This document shows positions 1-12,147 of a stretch of DNA of 64,000 nt, one piece after another (position 1 is the first letter of the stretch; every line of letters begins with the position of its first letter). The translations under genes were made by a program, and so were the position numbers. Where the stretch lies: contig CAMDKK010000006.1 in NCBI GenBank assembly GCA_945901045.1, positions 45,846 to 109,845 on the forward strand, given 5' to 3'. Under the pieces are notes generated by a model. The model was not told the DNA's origin, did no database searches, and saw nothing but the letters and a program-made list of their open reading frames with translations. The DNA comes from Limnohabitans sp. Rim8. GTDB lineage: Bacteria; Pseudomonadota; Gammaproteobacteria; Burkholderiales; Burkholderiaceae_C.

Positions 1-3182
<3,182 letters not shown>

Positions 3183-3559
3183 ATTTTGACACTTGGTAAT
3201 TGATATTTCATTTAAAAATTCAGTCGACTTGTTGTCAAGAGGGTTAGTACTGGAAAGAACTTATTTTTTTTCAGCAATGATTTGGTTTTTCCTTGGTATT
3301 CGCAATAAGCCGAACCCCGTCTGCGTGGCCGTGATTATATAAACTTGAATGAACCTCCCATCTACCGATGCTGTTGAGCTCAACAGGGGCGTGGACCCGC
3401 TGTAGCCGCTGTAGCCGCTTAGCCGCTGCTGACTGTGGTGTGTGCGTAACTGCTCATTGGTCACTTCGTCCTCACATAATCTGTCTGAATGTACTCTTTC
3501 GATTTTCTTGCGTAAACTCGCTGTTAAGAACGGATTCACATTAATCACCGGAGACGCGG
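3183..3559. other. Divergent intergenic region between the lipoprotein gene and alkB
   Basis: No convincing gene is present in these 377 bases. They hold a perfect 16-bp palindrome at 3371-3386 and three nearly adjacent copies of TAGCCGCT at 3403-3410, 3412-3419 and 3420-3427. A plausible alkB ribosome site (CGGAGA) lies at 3549-3554. Promoters for both flanking genes must lie here, but I cannot assign -35/-10 boxes with confidence. Confidence 0.6.
3371..3386. promoter_or_regulatory. Perfect 16-bp palindrome upstream of alkB, candidate operator
   Basis: The sequence CTGTTGAGCTCAACAG is its own reverse complement. It sits 173 bases before the alkB start and 188 bases before the divergent lipoprotein start. 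No regulator gene is adjacent, so the binding protein is unknown. Confidence 0.4.
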
Positions 3560-4741
3560 ATGAATCGGCAATATGTTGCGCTGTTGGCCAATGGCGACCC
3601 CATTCATTATTCAGACCGCAAGCAATGGTGGTGGTTGTTGTCTGTGGCCTTTCCTTTGCTCCCGTTAGTGGGCATTGTTGCGCATGCTTGGAGTGGTTAC
3701 CAGATCGCGTTGGGTTTGCCACTGCTGGTCAGCTATGGCTTCATGCCCTTGCTCGATTATTTGCTGGGAGAGGATGTAAATAATCCCCCAGAGGCCTTGG
3801 TGCCACAACTTCAAGAAGATCGCTATTACCGATGGCTCACCTGGTTAACCGTACCTCTGCATTTTGTCGCGCTTATCGGATGCGCTTGGTGGGCAGCTAC
3901 GCAGGTTTCGTCTTGGTGGGCTTTTGTATTATTGGCTTATGTGATTGGCACGGGTTCCGGCCTGGGTATCAATACGGGGCACGAACTGGGCCATAAACAC
4001 AACCGTTTTGAGCAATGGCTGGCAAAGCTCGTTTTGGCTGTTCCAGTTTACGGGCACTTTACGGTAGAGCACGGTCAGGGCCATCACCGCTGGGTGGCCA
4101 CCCCCCATGACCATGCCAGTTCGCGCATGGGGGAGAGTATCTATCGTTTTGCGCTGCGCGAGTTGCCTGGTGGAATTCGCCGTGCTTGGCAGTTGGAAAA
4201 GGAACGCCTAGCCAAAACAGGTCAACCCACCTGGGGTTGGCACAATGAGATGCTGCAGTCCTATGGCATTGCCATCGTGTTGCAATTGGGCTTGATGGCT
4301 TCGTTCGGTTGGGTGATGGTGCCCTTTCTGATGATCCACAACATGGTGGCTTGGTGGCAATTGACTTCAGCCAATTATGTTGAGCACTATGGCTTGCTGC
4401 GGGATCAACTTGAAAATGGCAAGTATGAATCACCCCAGCCGCACCACTCGTGGAATGCCAATCACACCGTCTCGAATCTGGCATTGTTTCACCTGCAGCG
4501 CCATTCAGACCACCATGCTCATCCATCGCGGCGCTATCAATCGCTGCGCCATTTTGAAAATTTGCCGCAATTACCCAGTGGCTACTTTGGCATGTTCCCG
4601 CTGGCGTATATCCCCTCGCTTTGGTTCAAAGTCATGGACCCACGTTTGATGGCACTGCCCCACGTGAATGGGGATTTGAAGCGCGTCAATATGGCCCCTC
4701 ACCGAAGCGCCGAACTGATGGCACGCTACGGTCATCCTTGA
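3560..4741 (+). CDS. alkB: Alkane 1-monooxygenase
   Basis: The 393-residue integral membrane protein carries all histidine boxes of the AlkB family: GHELGHKHNR starting near H141, EHGQGHHRW, the signature NYVEHYGL, and LQRHSDHHAHPSRRYQ. These histidines bind the non-heme di-iron centre that hydroxylates the terminal carbon of medium-chain alkanes. Several hydrophobic segments precede and separate the boxes (residues about 20-60 and 85-135). Length agrees with Pseudomonas AlkB (about 400). The ATG at 3560 follows CGGAGA at a good distance. AlkB needs rubredoxin and rubredoxin reductase; neither gene is visible nearby. The next gene, 43 bases downstream, is an SDR that may be co-transcribed. 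Confidence 0.95.
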   Translation: MNRQYVALLANGDPIHYSDRKQWWWLLSVAFPLLPLVGIVAHAWSGYQIALGLPLLVSYGFMPLLDYLLGEDVNNPPEALVPQLQEDRYYRWLTWLTVPLHFVALIGCAWWAATQVSSWWAFVLLAYVIGTGSGLGINTGHELGHKHNRFEQWLAKLVLAVPVYGHFTVEHGQGHHRWVATPHDHASSRMGESIYRFALRELPGGIRRAWQLEKERLAKTGQPTWGWHNEMLQSYGIAIVLQLGLMASFGWVMVPFLMIHNMVAWWQLTSANYVEHYGLLRDQLENGKYESPQPHHSWNANHTVSNLALFHLQRHSDHHAHPSRRYQSLRHFENLPQLPSGYFGMFPLAYIPSLWFKVMDPRLMALPHVNGDLKRVNMAPHRSAELMARYGHP

Positions 4742-4783
4742 GCAGGGGAAATCATCAATTTGTATTTTGAAGTGGAGTCGCTC

Positions 4784-5470
4784 ATGCCTTCAACTCGGCT
4801 AGATGGAAAACGCGTATTGCTCACCCAATCTCGGGAATTCATGGGCCCTGCGCTGCTCGAAACCTTTCAGGCTTTGGGGGCAGAGGTGATCGCTGACGAA
4901 CGTCCGCTGGATCAAGATCCGTTATTGCCTCAGAAAATTGTCCAAACTTCAGGCCAAGTGGATGTGCTTTTGTTGCATTTGGCATTGCCCGCACCCAGTA
5001 CCCCAGCCGGTGAAATTGACGATGTTGAGTGGCGGACCGTATTTGCACACTTGGTCGACCCGATGCCTCGTTTGGTCGCCGCCGTGCTGCCTCAGATGAT
5101 GGCGCGTCGTCAAGGCCGGATTTTGCTCATCGGGAGTGCAGCAGCGCTGCGTGGTCAAAAGCGCACCGGCAGTTACAGTGCAGCGCGTGGCGCACAGTTA
5201 GCCTACGTGCAAGCTGTCGGCTTGGAACTGGCCTCGTTCGGCATTCAGTTCAACGCCATTGCACAAAATTTTGTGGACAACCCCACTTACTACGGGGCCG
5301 AAGTACAGGCGAATCCGCGGTTTCAGGAGCGCTTGAAACGCGATGTACCGCTCGGGCGTTTGGTCAGCGCGCAAGAGGATGCCAACTACGCGGGCTACCT
5401 TTGCAGTGATGCGGCAGCATGCTTTGTAGGGCAGATTTTCCCCATCAGTGGCGGATGGGCCAGCCGCTGA
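4784..5470 (+). CDS. Atypical short-chain dehydrogenase/reductase-like protein
   Basis: The 228-residue product has the SDR outline: a beta-alpha start RVLLTQSREFMGPALLETF, LIGSAAALRG before the active site, and a C-terminal FPISGGWASR where family members normally bind the quaternary interface. Two hallmarks are altered. The glycine-rich TGxxxGxG is replaced by TQSREFMG, and the catalytic YxxxK is YSAAR (Tyr131, Arg135). It may therefore be a divergent or non-canonical SDR. The ATG at 4784 follows GTGGAG and is preferred over a TTG at 4760. It lies directly behind alkB, so a role in alcohol or aldehyde handling is possible but unproven. Confidence 0.75.
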   Translation: MPSTRLDGKRVLLTQSREFMGPALLETFQALGAEVIADERPLDQDPLLPQKIVQTSGQVDVLLLHLALPAPSTPAGEIDDVEWRTVFAHLVDPMPRLVAAVLPQMMARRQGRILLIGSAAALRGQKRTGSYSAARGAQLAYVQAVGLELASFGIQFNAIAQNFVDNPTYYGAEVQANPRFQERLKRDVPLGRLVSAQEDANYAGYLCSDAAACFVGQIFPISGGWASR

Positions 5471-5599
5471 TTGACAGAAAGCCAGGCTCCTGAATTCCTA
5501 TAAATTAATGACATATACCTGAAGAGGCTGCCGGCTTCAGTTACGCTACAAGTCTGTGCGAAACAGCCAGAAAATGATCAGCCAAATTCATTCACTTTG

Positions 5600-6994
5600 A
5601 TGAGCCAGCAGACCCAAGTTCCTACTCCTTTGCCTGCCGCTGATGACGCAGTACAACGCCGCCTGGTGCAGGTGCTGTTTGTCGGTGTCTTCATGGCAGC
5701 ACTCGATTCAGCCATCGTGGGTCCGGTGCTGCCTGCATTGCGTGAAGCCTTTGGCGTCGACAACCGCACTGCCGGACTGCTCACGACCGTTTTTTCTTTG
5801 TCTTCGTTGTGCAGCACTGCGTTGATGGCTTACTTCAGCGACCGCCATGGCCGCCGTCCGGTGTATTTGGCCAGTGTGGTGCTTTTCGCCATCGGCTCTC
5901 TGTGCATCGCCGCTGCCCCCAGCTTTGACCTGCTGCTGCTTGGCCGTGCAATCCAGGGCATCGGCGCAGGGGGCATTGCGCCGGTGGCCAGTGCGGTGAT
6001 TGGTGATGTGTTCACAGTCGAGCGGCGGGGACGCATTTTGGGGCTGATTGGTGCCACCCACGGCATGGCCTTTGTGCTGGGGCCACCACTGGCGACCGTG
6101 CTCACCTCCACGCTGGGCTGGCGCTGGCTGTTCCTGGTCAACCTGCCCGTCGCGCTGGTCGTGCTGTGCTTGGGTGTCCGCAGCTTGCCACGCCAGCACA
6201 GCGTTGCGGCACCTGGGCCCATTGACCTGGCAGGTATCACCGTGACTTTGTTGTTTCTGCTGTGTTTGGTGCTGGGTATTTCACGCCTGCCGGATTCGGC
6301 CACGGGCATGCTGCTGTGGCCTTGGTTTCTGGCGGCCAGTGGCGTGCTGCTGGTCGCTTTGGTGGCCATTGAGAAACGTCAGGCGCAAGCGCTAATTCCG
6401 ATTGACCTGTTTGCAAATCGGCAACTGGCCTTTGCCTATGCGCTGACGCTGGGCGTGGGGTTCTCCATGGGGGGCATTGTATTTTTGACCTCCATCGCCA
6501 CGCTGGCTTATGGGATCAGCGTTGAAAACGCGGGGTTGGCACTGTTGCCTTTGGTGCTGTGCTCCATGGTGGGCTCCATGGCTGCTGGGCGGCTGCTGAA
6601 CCGTCTGGGTGCCCGCAACATGGTGATCTTTGGTTTTGGGCTGTTGACACTGGGCTACCTGCAAAGCGCCGTGCCACAGACCGGCTTTACCGCTTTCGTG
6701 GTGGCGTCTGTGCTGATCGGTATTGGCCTGGGTGTGGTGGTCAGCGGCGCGCTGCGCACCATTGCGATCGACGAAGCGCCGCCGGCTCTGCGCGGCACAG
6801 CCCAAGGGCTGATCAATATTTTCAATGCCGTGGGGACGCTGTTGGCTGTGACCTGCATCAGCGCCATTGCTGACTTGGATGGCGGCGAGCTGACGGGTTT
6901 TGGCCATGCTTATCTGGCCATGGGCTTGAGCATGCTCGTGATGCTGTTGATTGCCTTCGGACTGAAAAGGAAGTCAACCGAGTCTGTGACATAG
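5600..6994 (+). CDS. MFS transporter, drug-exporter type
   Basis: A 464-residue polytopic membrane protein. The first helix contains FMAALDSAIVGPVLPALREAF, close to motif D1 of DHA-type exporters. Motif A appears as SDRHGRRPVYL after helix 2, and a motif C-like GATHGMAFVLGPPLA lies in helix 5. About twelve to fourteen hydrophobic segments can be counted. Family members export drugs or small metabolites by proton antiport. The ATG at 5600 is chosen over an in-frame TTG immediately before it; no strong ribosome site is visible. It is separated from neighbours on both sides and may be a single transcription unit. Confidence 0.85.
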   Translation: MSQQTQVPTPLPAADDAVQRRLVQVLFVGVFMAALDSAIVGPVLPALREAFGVDNRTAGLLTTVFSLSSLCSTALMAYFSDRHGRRPVYLASVVLFAIGSLCIAAAPSFDLLLLGRAIQGIGAGGIAPVASAVIGDVFTVERRGRILGLIGATHGMAFVLGPPLATVLTSTLGWRWLFLVNLPVALVVLCLGVRSLPRQHSVAAPGPIDLAGITVTLLFLLCLVLGISRLPDSATGMLLWPWFLAASGVLLVALVAIEKRQAQALIPIDLFANRQLAFAYALTLGVGFSMGGIVFLTSIATLAYGISVENAGLALLPLVLCSMVGSMAAGRLLNRLGARNMVIFGFGLLTLGYLQSAVPQTGFTAFVVASVLIGIGLGVVVSGALRTIAIDEAPPALRGTAQGLINIFNAVGTLLAVTCISAIADLDGGELTGFGHAYLAMGLSMLVMLLIAFGLKRKSTESVT

Positions 6995-7041
6995 CCTAAC
7001 TCTAAGCAAAGCAATTCGCGTTCAAAAATTGAAAGAATGAG

Positions 7042-8184
7042 ATGGCCTGGATCCTTAAGTACATTGCTCTTGCACTTATTTCAATTATTTTTAGCTTGGC
7101 AACGCCACTTGCTCAGGCTCAAACGGCTCGCGCTGAAGTGGTGGCCTCAAATCTGCAAAATCCCTGGGCCGTTGCATTTTTGCCGGATGGGCGGTTTTTA
7201 GTCACCGAGCGACCGGGGCGATTAAGAGTGATTGAGCCCAATGGTGAGATGGGTGAGCCTGTTCTTGGCCTCCCTGCTATGGCGGCGCAAGGTCAAGGTG
7301 GTTTGCTGGATGTGCTGCTGGACACTGATTTTGTCAACAACAATACCTTGTACTTTTGCTTTTCTGAGCCCGGCCAAGGAGGCAACAGCACCGCGCTTGC
7401 AAAGGCCCGTTTGTCGTCGGACCGATTGCGGCTAGAAGAACTGAAGATTATTTTCAGTCAGAAGCCCAAGGTGGTCAGTAGCGCACATTTCGGATGCCGA
7501 ATAGTTGAAAGCCAGACGAACGGCAAGTCTGATGGCATGCTTTACCTGACCTTGGGCGACCGATATGGCCAGATGAACGACGCGCAAACTCTGAACAATC
7601 ATCAAGGCAAAATTGTCAGAATTTACAAAGACGGCCGCGTGCCCGATGACAACCCATTTGTAAAGCGTATGGGTGCACTACCGGAAATATGGTCGTATGG
7701 TCACCGCAACGTGCAGGGTGCTGTCTTGTCGCCCGATGGCAGCCTGTGGACTCATGAACACGGTCCGCAAGGGGGTGACGAGATCAACCCAGTTTTGCCC
7801 GGACGTAACTACGGCTGGCCGGTGATCACATATGGAGAAAACTACGGCGGAGGAAAAATCGGCCTGGGACTGAGCTCTCAAAAAGGCATGGAGCAGCCTT
7901 TGCACTACTGGGTTCCATCCATTGCACCATCGGGCATGGTCTTTTTGAACAGCGAACGCTACGGCCGCGCCTGGTTCGGCAACCTCTTTGTGGGTTCCCT
8001 CAAATTTGCTTACCTCAACCGTGTAGAACTCAGCCAACCGTTTGGCGGTAAAGTCATCAAAGAGCACAAGCTTCTTGAAGATCTAGGTCAGCGAATTCGC
8101 GATGTTCGACAGGGGCCCGATGGTTGGTTGTATGTGCTCACTGACAATGCGCGTGGACAGTTGATTAGGTTGGTGCCGAAATAA
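7042..8184 (+). CDS. Secreted PQQ-dependent aldose sugar dehydrogenase-like protein (GSDH/YliI family)
   Basis: The 380-residue protein begins with a signal peptide ending near AQAQ (residue 28), so it is periplasmic. The rest is a six-bladed propeller of the GSDH family: NPWAVAFLPDGRFLVTERPG at the start, then AHFGCRI, LYLTLGDRYG, WSYGHRNVQGAVLSPDG and HGPQGGDEIN. These correspond to PQQ and calcium sites in soluble aldose dehydrogenases such as E. coli YliI. The family oxidises aldoses to lactones, passing electrons to the respiratory chain. One residue differs from the common HFGGR pattern (Gly to Cys). It stands alone between MFS and a convergent Bug gene. Confidence 0.87.
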   Translation: MAWILKYIALALISIIFSLATPLAQAQTARAEVVASNLQNPWAVAFLPDGRFLVTERPGRLRVIEPNGEMGEPVLGLPAMAAQGQGGLLDVLLDTDFVNNNTLYFCFSEPGQGGNSTALAKARLSSDRLRLEELKIIFSQKPKVVSSAHFGCRIVESQTNGKSDGMLYLTLGDRYGQMNDAQTLNNHQGKIVRIYKDGRVPDDNPFVKRMGALPEIWSYGHRNVQGAVLSPDGSLWTHEHGPQGGDEINPVLPGRNYGWPVITYGENYGGGKIGLGLSSQKGMEQPLHYWVPSIAPSGMVFLNSERYGRAWFGNLFVGSLKFAYLNRVELSQPFGGKVIKEHKLLEDLGQRIRDVRQGPDGWLYVLTDNARGQLIRLVPK

Positions 8185-8250
8185 AAAAGCGACTTGATCA
8201 GATGATGAGGATGACCCAACCAAGCTCTGATTAACAGCCCGGGGTCTGAG

Positions 8251-9225
8251 TTACTCGGCTTTCACGTCGGCGGCTTTGATGACCTTGGCCCATTTGACGA
8301 TTTCTTCGTCCAAGAACTTGCCTGCTTGTTCCGGCGTGCTGCCCACGGATTCAATGCCGAGCGCCTCAAAACGCGCTTTCAATTCGGGCGATCGAATCGC
8401 TTTGGCTGTTTCCTGGGACAGGCGATTGACTATGTCGCGCGGTGTGGCGGCGGGCGCAAGAAACAAGACCCAGGTCGAGCCTTCCAGGGCGGGACCACCC
8501 GATTCGACAATGGTAGGGACTTCAGCCGCTCCAGGAATGCGCTTGTTTGAAAATACAGCAACAGGTTTGATCTTGCCGCTGCGGACATGCGGCATCATGG
8601 CGCTGGCTGTATCGGTCAAGACTTGCAGACTACCGCCCATCAAGTCGCTCAATGCGGGCGCGGTTCCTTTGTAGGGCACGTGAACCATGTCAGCGCCTGT
8701 CACTTGCTTGAACAGCTCTTGTGTCAAATGCGCTGCAGCTCCCACACCAGAGGATCCAAAGGCCACTTTACCCGGATTGGCCTTGGAGTAAGCCACGAGC
8801 TCCTTGATATCTTTGACGGGTAAATTATTGTTGACCACCATGACCAAGGGGGCGATGCCGACCAATGAGACAGGGGCAAAACTTTTCACCACGTCATAAG
8901 GCAATCGGCCTGCATACAGGGTGGCGTTGGCCGCATGCGCACCAATGACTGTTAAAAACGTATAACCATCAGGCGTTGCACGTGCGGCCAAGTCAGCGCC
9001 CAGAATCGAGTTGGCGCCGGGTTTGTTTTCAATGACGATATTCCAACCCGTTTGTTCTTGTACTTTTTGAACCACCATGCGCGTCGCATTGTCAGTGATG
9101 CCGCCGGGGGTGTAAGGGATGATCCACTTGATGGGTTTAGTAGGCCAAGCTTGGGCCAAGCCTGAAAGAGGCAAGCCTAAAACCAGGGCGATGCAAAGGG
9201 TCTTGAGAAGAGTCAATGTACGCAT
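8251..9225 (-). CDS. Bug/TctC family periplasmic solute-binding protein
   Basis: The 324-residue protein has a signal peptide (MRTLTLLKTL to GLAQA) followed by the Bug hallmark WPTKPIKWIIPYTPGGITDN. Later motifs ENKPGANSILGADLAARA, TPDGYTFL, VPYKGTAPALSDLMGG and VPTIVESG are all typical. Bug proteins bind carboxylates and usually serve the TctAB tripartite tricarboxylate permease, or act as orphan receptors. The start at 9225 directly precedes the signal peptide and is preferred over upstream codons. It is the last gene of a minus-strand run with MDR, amidohydrolase and SRPBCC genes, which suggests it senses or binds their substrate. No tctA or tctB is in the window. Confidence 0.93.
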   Translation of the reverse strand: MRTLTLLKTLCIALVLGLPLSGLAQAWPTKPIKWIIPYTPGGITDNATRMVVQKVQEQTGWNIVIENKPGANSILGADLAARATPDGYTFLTVIGAHAANATLYAGRLPYDVVKSFAPVSLVGIAPLVMVVNNNLPVKDIKELVAYSKANPGKVAFGSSGVGAAAHLTQELFKQVTGADMVHVPYKGTAPALSDLMGGSLQVLTDTASAMMPHVRSGKIKPVAVFSNKRIPGAAEVPTIVESGGPALEGSTWVLFLAPAATPRDIVNRLSQETAKAIRSPELKARFEALGIESVGSTPEQAGKFLDEEIVKWAKVIKAADVKAE

Positions 9226-9265
9226 GTTTTTTCCAGTGTGGTTGTCAATTTCAGATCCAATGTTT

Positions 9266-9670
9266 TCAGTGCTTTTCGACGTGTTTGGCAAAATTATTCA
9301 AAATACTTTGCCAGCCTTGTCGCTGTTGCTCTTCAGAATGTTCGGCCTCAGCATCGAAGGTCACGCGCACAGTCACGCCCTGCTTGCCACTTGCAAAATC
9401 AACTGCTGCGGTGCGATCGCCAAAGGCGTATTCAATGCGCTCATGGGGGATGATTTTCGTGTAGATGCCTGCGAAGTCGAATCCGACACTGCCATCCTTG
9501 GCTTGCATGTGAGACGAGAACTCGCCACCTTCTCGAAATTCGACTGAGGCCTCTGTGGTGTGCCAATCTTCAGAGGCGGCATTCCATTGCAGGATGTCCG
9601 CAGGGGTGATGTAAGCAAGCCAGACTTTATCCAAGGGTGCGTTGACGGTTGTTTCTACAGAAATTTTCAC
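9266..9670 (-). CDS. SRPBCC/AHSA1 domain protein
   Basis: The 134-residue protein begins KISVETTVNAPLDKVWLAYITPADILQWN, the typical first strand and helix of the START-like AHSA1 fold, and ends with GWQSILNNFAKHVEK, the long C-terminal helix. The fold provides a hydrophobic cavity; members bind lipids or aromatic compounds or activate Hsp90, and most bacterial ones have no known ligand. It lies 40 bases upstream of the Bug gene and about 30 bases downstream of the amidohydrolase gene, so it is probably in the same operon. Confidence 0.85.
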   Translation of the reverse strand: MKISVETTVNAPLDKVWLAYITPADILQWNAASEDWHTTEASVEFREGGEFSSHMQAKDGSVGFDFAGIYTKIIPHERIEYAFGDRTAAVDFASGKQGVTVRVTFDAEAEHSEEQQRQGWQSILNNFAKHVEKH

Positions 9671-9699
9671 AGTGTGGCTCCATCAGAAATTGAGTGCAA

Positions 9700-10821
9700 T
9701 CATTCCGCGCGGGGGATATTGAAAAACTGACGCGCATTGCCCCCTGTGATCAGGTCGCGGTCAGGCTTGGTCAAATGTTTGACCGCAGAAATCAAGCCCA
9801 GCGGATCGACCTCGGCCATATCGTAGGGGTAGTCAGTACCGAGCATCACATGGTCTGCGCCAAAGCGATCGATCAGATTGCGCAATATCACCGGATCAAA
9901 AGTGATGATGTCGAAATAAAAACGTTCCAGGTAAGTGGACGGTTTTTGCTTGATTTTTGTGCGCGTATCGGGGCGGGCACCATGCGCATGGTCCATGCGC
10001 GCCCAGTAGTGCGGCAAATAGCCACCCGCATGTGCCAGCAAAATTTTCAGTTGCGGGTAGCGCTCCATGACGCCGTCAAAAATGAGGTGGCTGACTGCGA
10101 TGGTGGTGTCCAGCGGGTTGCCAATCACATTGTTGAAGTAGTGATTCTCAAGCCGGCTTGCTTCGCTGAAACCGTTGGGGTGAATAAACAAGGGCACATT
10201 CAATTCATGCGCGCGCTTGAAGAATTTTTCAAGACCCAGAGAAGGATCAGTGAGGTTTTTTCCGTTGACATGGCTGTTGATCTCGATGCCTTTGAGACCT
10301 AATTTTTTGACTGCGTAATTCATCTCCTTCACGGCCAATCCCGCGTCTTGCAGCGGCACGGTGCCTAGAGCTAACAGCCGAGCTGGGTGGTCGGCCACGA
10401 TGTGGGCCATGCCTTCGTTGACATCGCGGGCCAACTCGGCGCCAAATCCGGCTTCTGCAAAGTAGTAGTACTGAAAGGGTGCAGGTGAGACCACTTGGAT
10501 GTCAATCCCCATGCGGTCCATGTCTTTGAGGCGAACTTCCATGTCCGAGAGCATGGGCGCACGATCGCGCATTTGTTTGGCATTGGTATCGCGCGTCAAT
10601 TGATTCGCGAAGACAAATGCAAACTCTTGCTCTGCCGGTTTAAGTACAGCCGCTTTTTGCCCTGCCGCTGGATTGAAAAAATGACAGTGCACATCGATGT
10701 TCAAATGACCGTCACGCCGCTGAGCCCCCTTTTTCGCGGCCAGCGAGGTGAACAGGCCTTTTGTTCCTTTGCCATGTTGGTGGTAAGGGTGTTTGCAAGC
10801 AGGGGCGCAATTGAAAAGCAT
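9700..10821 (-). CDS. ACMSD-like amidohydrolase-family (de)carboxylase/hydrolase
   Basis: The 373-residue protein belongs to the Amidohydrolase_2 family. The metal motif is NIDVHCHFF near residue 42. Further sites are FIHPNGFSE, KILLAHAGGYLPHYWARMDHA and the C-terminal GTDYPYDM, which closely matches the GTDYP motif of 2-amino-3-carboxymuconate-6-semialdehyde decarboxylase. The family includes non-oxidative aromatic acid decarboxylases using one zinc or manganese ion. An N-terminal stretch of about 38 residues precedes the fold. The start at 10821 follows AGAGGAAAGC. It lies 9 bases behind the MDR gene, so the two are probably co-transcribed. Confidence 0.88.
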   Translation of the reverse strand: MLFNCAPACKHPYHQHGKGTKGLFTSLAAKKGAQRRDGHLNIDVHCHFFNPAAGQKAAVLKPAEQEFAFVFANQLTRDTNAKQMRDRAPMLSDMEVRLKDMDRMGIDIQVVSPAPFQYYYFAEAGFGAELARDVNEGMAHIVADHPARLLALGTVPLQDAGLAVKEMNYAVKKLGLKGIEINSHVNGKNLTDPSLGLEKFFKRAHELNVPLFIHPNGFSEASRLENHYFNNVIGNPLDTTIAVSHLIFDGVMERYPQLKILLAHAGGYLPHYWARMDHAHGARPDTRTKIKQKPSTYLERFYFDIITFDPVILRNLIDRFGADHVMLGTDYPYDMAEVDPLGLISAVKHLTKPDRDLITGGNARQFFNIPRAE

Positions 10822-10830
10822 GCTTTCCTC

Positions 10831-11967
10831 TTAGGCCTGGTGTGGGGTAATCAGGTATTTGGAGCCTGTTGCCCGCTGGGTATAGGCCGCAATCACATCG
10901 GGTTGCAGGGCTTGGGCTAAAGTAATCCGATTCGAGTAATGGCTGGCAAATGTCGTCTTGAGCTCGGCAGACACACGATCGCGCAGTTTTTGCGCATCGT
11001 CCTGCCCGATGCGATTTAAAAAAGGAAACAGCAGCCAGCCCCCAATGCCCCATGCAAAACCAAAATTGCGTGTAATTTCAGTTGGGCGAACATCCAGGCC
11101 GCCGTAGATGTACACCTGTTTGTGGGTGGTCGAGCCATATCGGCTGTAAACGGTGGCCGTGCGGTTCAGGGCTGTTTCCATGCAGGTGAGGATTTGACCT
11201 GCCAGTTGGCCGCCTCCTGTGGCGTCAAAAGCGATGCTGGCACCCGTGTCCATCAAGGCTTGCGTCAGGTCCTCCATGAACGTGGACAAAGAGGTGTCGC
11301 ACACGTAACGCGCGCCCATGCTTCTGAGCAATGCGGCCTGCTCGGGTTGACGCACGATGTTCACCAGTTCAATGTGGTCTTTCTGGCAGATCCTGTTGAG
11401 CATTTGGCCCAAGTTGGATGCCGCGGCTGTGTGCACCAAGGCTTTATGGCCTTCGCGTCGCATGGTCTCGACCATGCCCAGCGCAGTCAGGGGATTGACA
11501 AAAGAAGACGCGCCATCGGCCGCTGTGGCGTCTGGCGCCAATGCGATGCAATTGGCCGCTTCTAAGCAGCGGTATTGGGCATACATTCCGCCACCAATCA
11601 TGGCCACAGTTTTACCCAGCAATGCTTGTGCTGCAGGTGAAGTACCGGCCGCGATGACCGTGCCAGCACCCTCGTTGCCCACAGGCAAGGATTGGTCCAG
11701 TCGACCCTGCATGCTCTTCATGGCGCGCTCGGGAATCTTCATCGTTACCAGCGGATGGGTTGAGGTTCCAGACAAGACGCGCGTCTGGATGTCGGCTGCG
11801 CCAAAGAGCAAGCCGATGTCTGACGGGTTGAGAGGTGTCGCTTCTACGCGCACCACCACCTCGAGCGGGCCAGGTGTTGGTGTGGGCGCGTCGACCAGGG
11901 AAATCTCCAACTCGCCGTTGGCTTTAATGAGAGACCGCATTTGCAGTCCAGAGGTGGGGATGAGCAT
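10831..11967 (-). CDS. MDR-superfamily alcohol dehydrogenase/quinone reductase-like protein
   Basis: The 378-residue product has the GroES-like N-terminus (EVVVRVEATPLNPSDIGLLFG, VGNEGAGTVIAAG) and a Rossmann part with ALVHTAAASNLGQMLNRIC, YVCDTS and FDATGGG. Classical catalytic zinc ligands are not apparent, so a zinc-independent reductase role is likely. The ATG at 11967 follows GGAG. It is the first gene of a minus-strand run with the amidohydrolase, SRPBCC and Bug genes, divergent from an acyl-CoA ligase across 180 bases. The substrate is unknown; an enone or alcohol intermediate of an aromatic route would fit. Confidence 0.82.
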   Translation of the reverse strand: MLIPTSGLQMRSLIKANGELEISLVDAPTPTPGPLEVVVRVEATPLNPSDIGLLFGAADIQTRVLSGTSTHPLVTMKIPERAMKSMQGRLDQSLPVGNEGAGTVIAAGTSPAAQALLGKTVAMIGGGMYAQYRCLEAANCIALAPDATAADGASSFVNPLTALGMVETMRREGHKALVHTAAASNLGQMLNRICQKDHIELVNIVRQPEQAALLRSMGARYVCDTSLSTFMEDLTQALMDTGASIAFDATGGGQLAGQILTCMETALNRTATVYSRYGSTTHKQVYIYGGLDVRPTEITRNFGFAWGIGGWLLFPFLNRIGQDDAQKLRDRVSAELKTTFASHYSNRITLAQALQPDVIAAYTQRATGSKYLITPHQA

Positions 11968-12147
11968 GAAAGTCTCCAGTTGTTTTTTGACTCTAGCACA
12001 GGGGAGGTAACGGAATTGTCGGCTACGTTACCCAAGCTGAGTCTCAGCCTTTCCGAATTCAGTTATAAATTGCCCATGCAAGGAGGCGGGGCCAAGGGCA
12101 ATTGCCTGAATTTGGCGTACAGCCCCACCCCACAATGGAGACAAAGC

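Noticed and set aside
3402-3427. Short repeats considered as a CRISPR fragment
   Set aside because: The units are 8-9 bases long and adjacent, without spacers; no cas gene is present.
3261-3722. A 153-codon minus-strand open frame in the alkB upstream region
   Set aside because: It overlaps the alkB start and ribosome site, and its low-complexity translation matches nothing I recognise.
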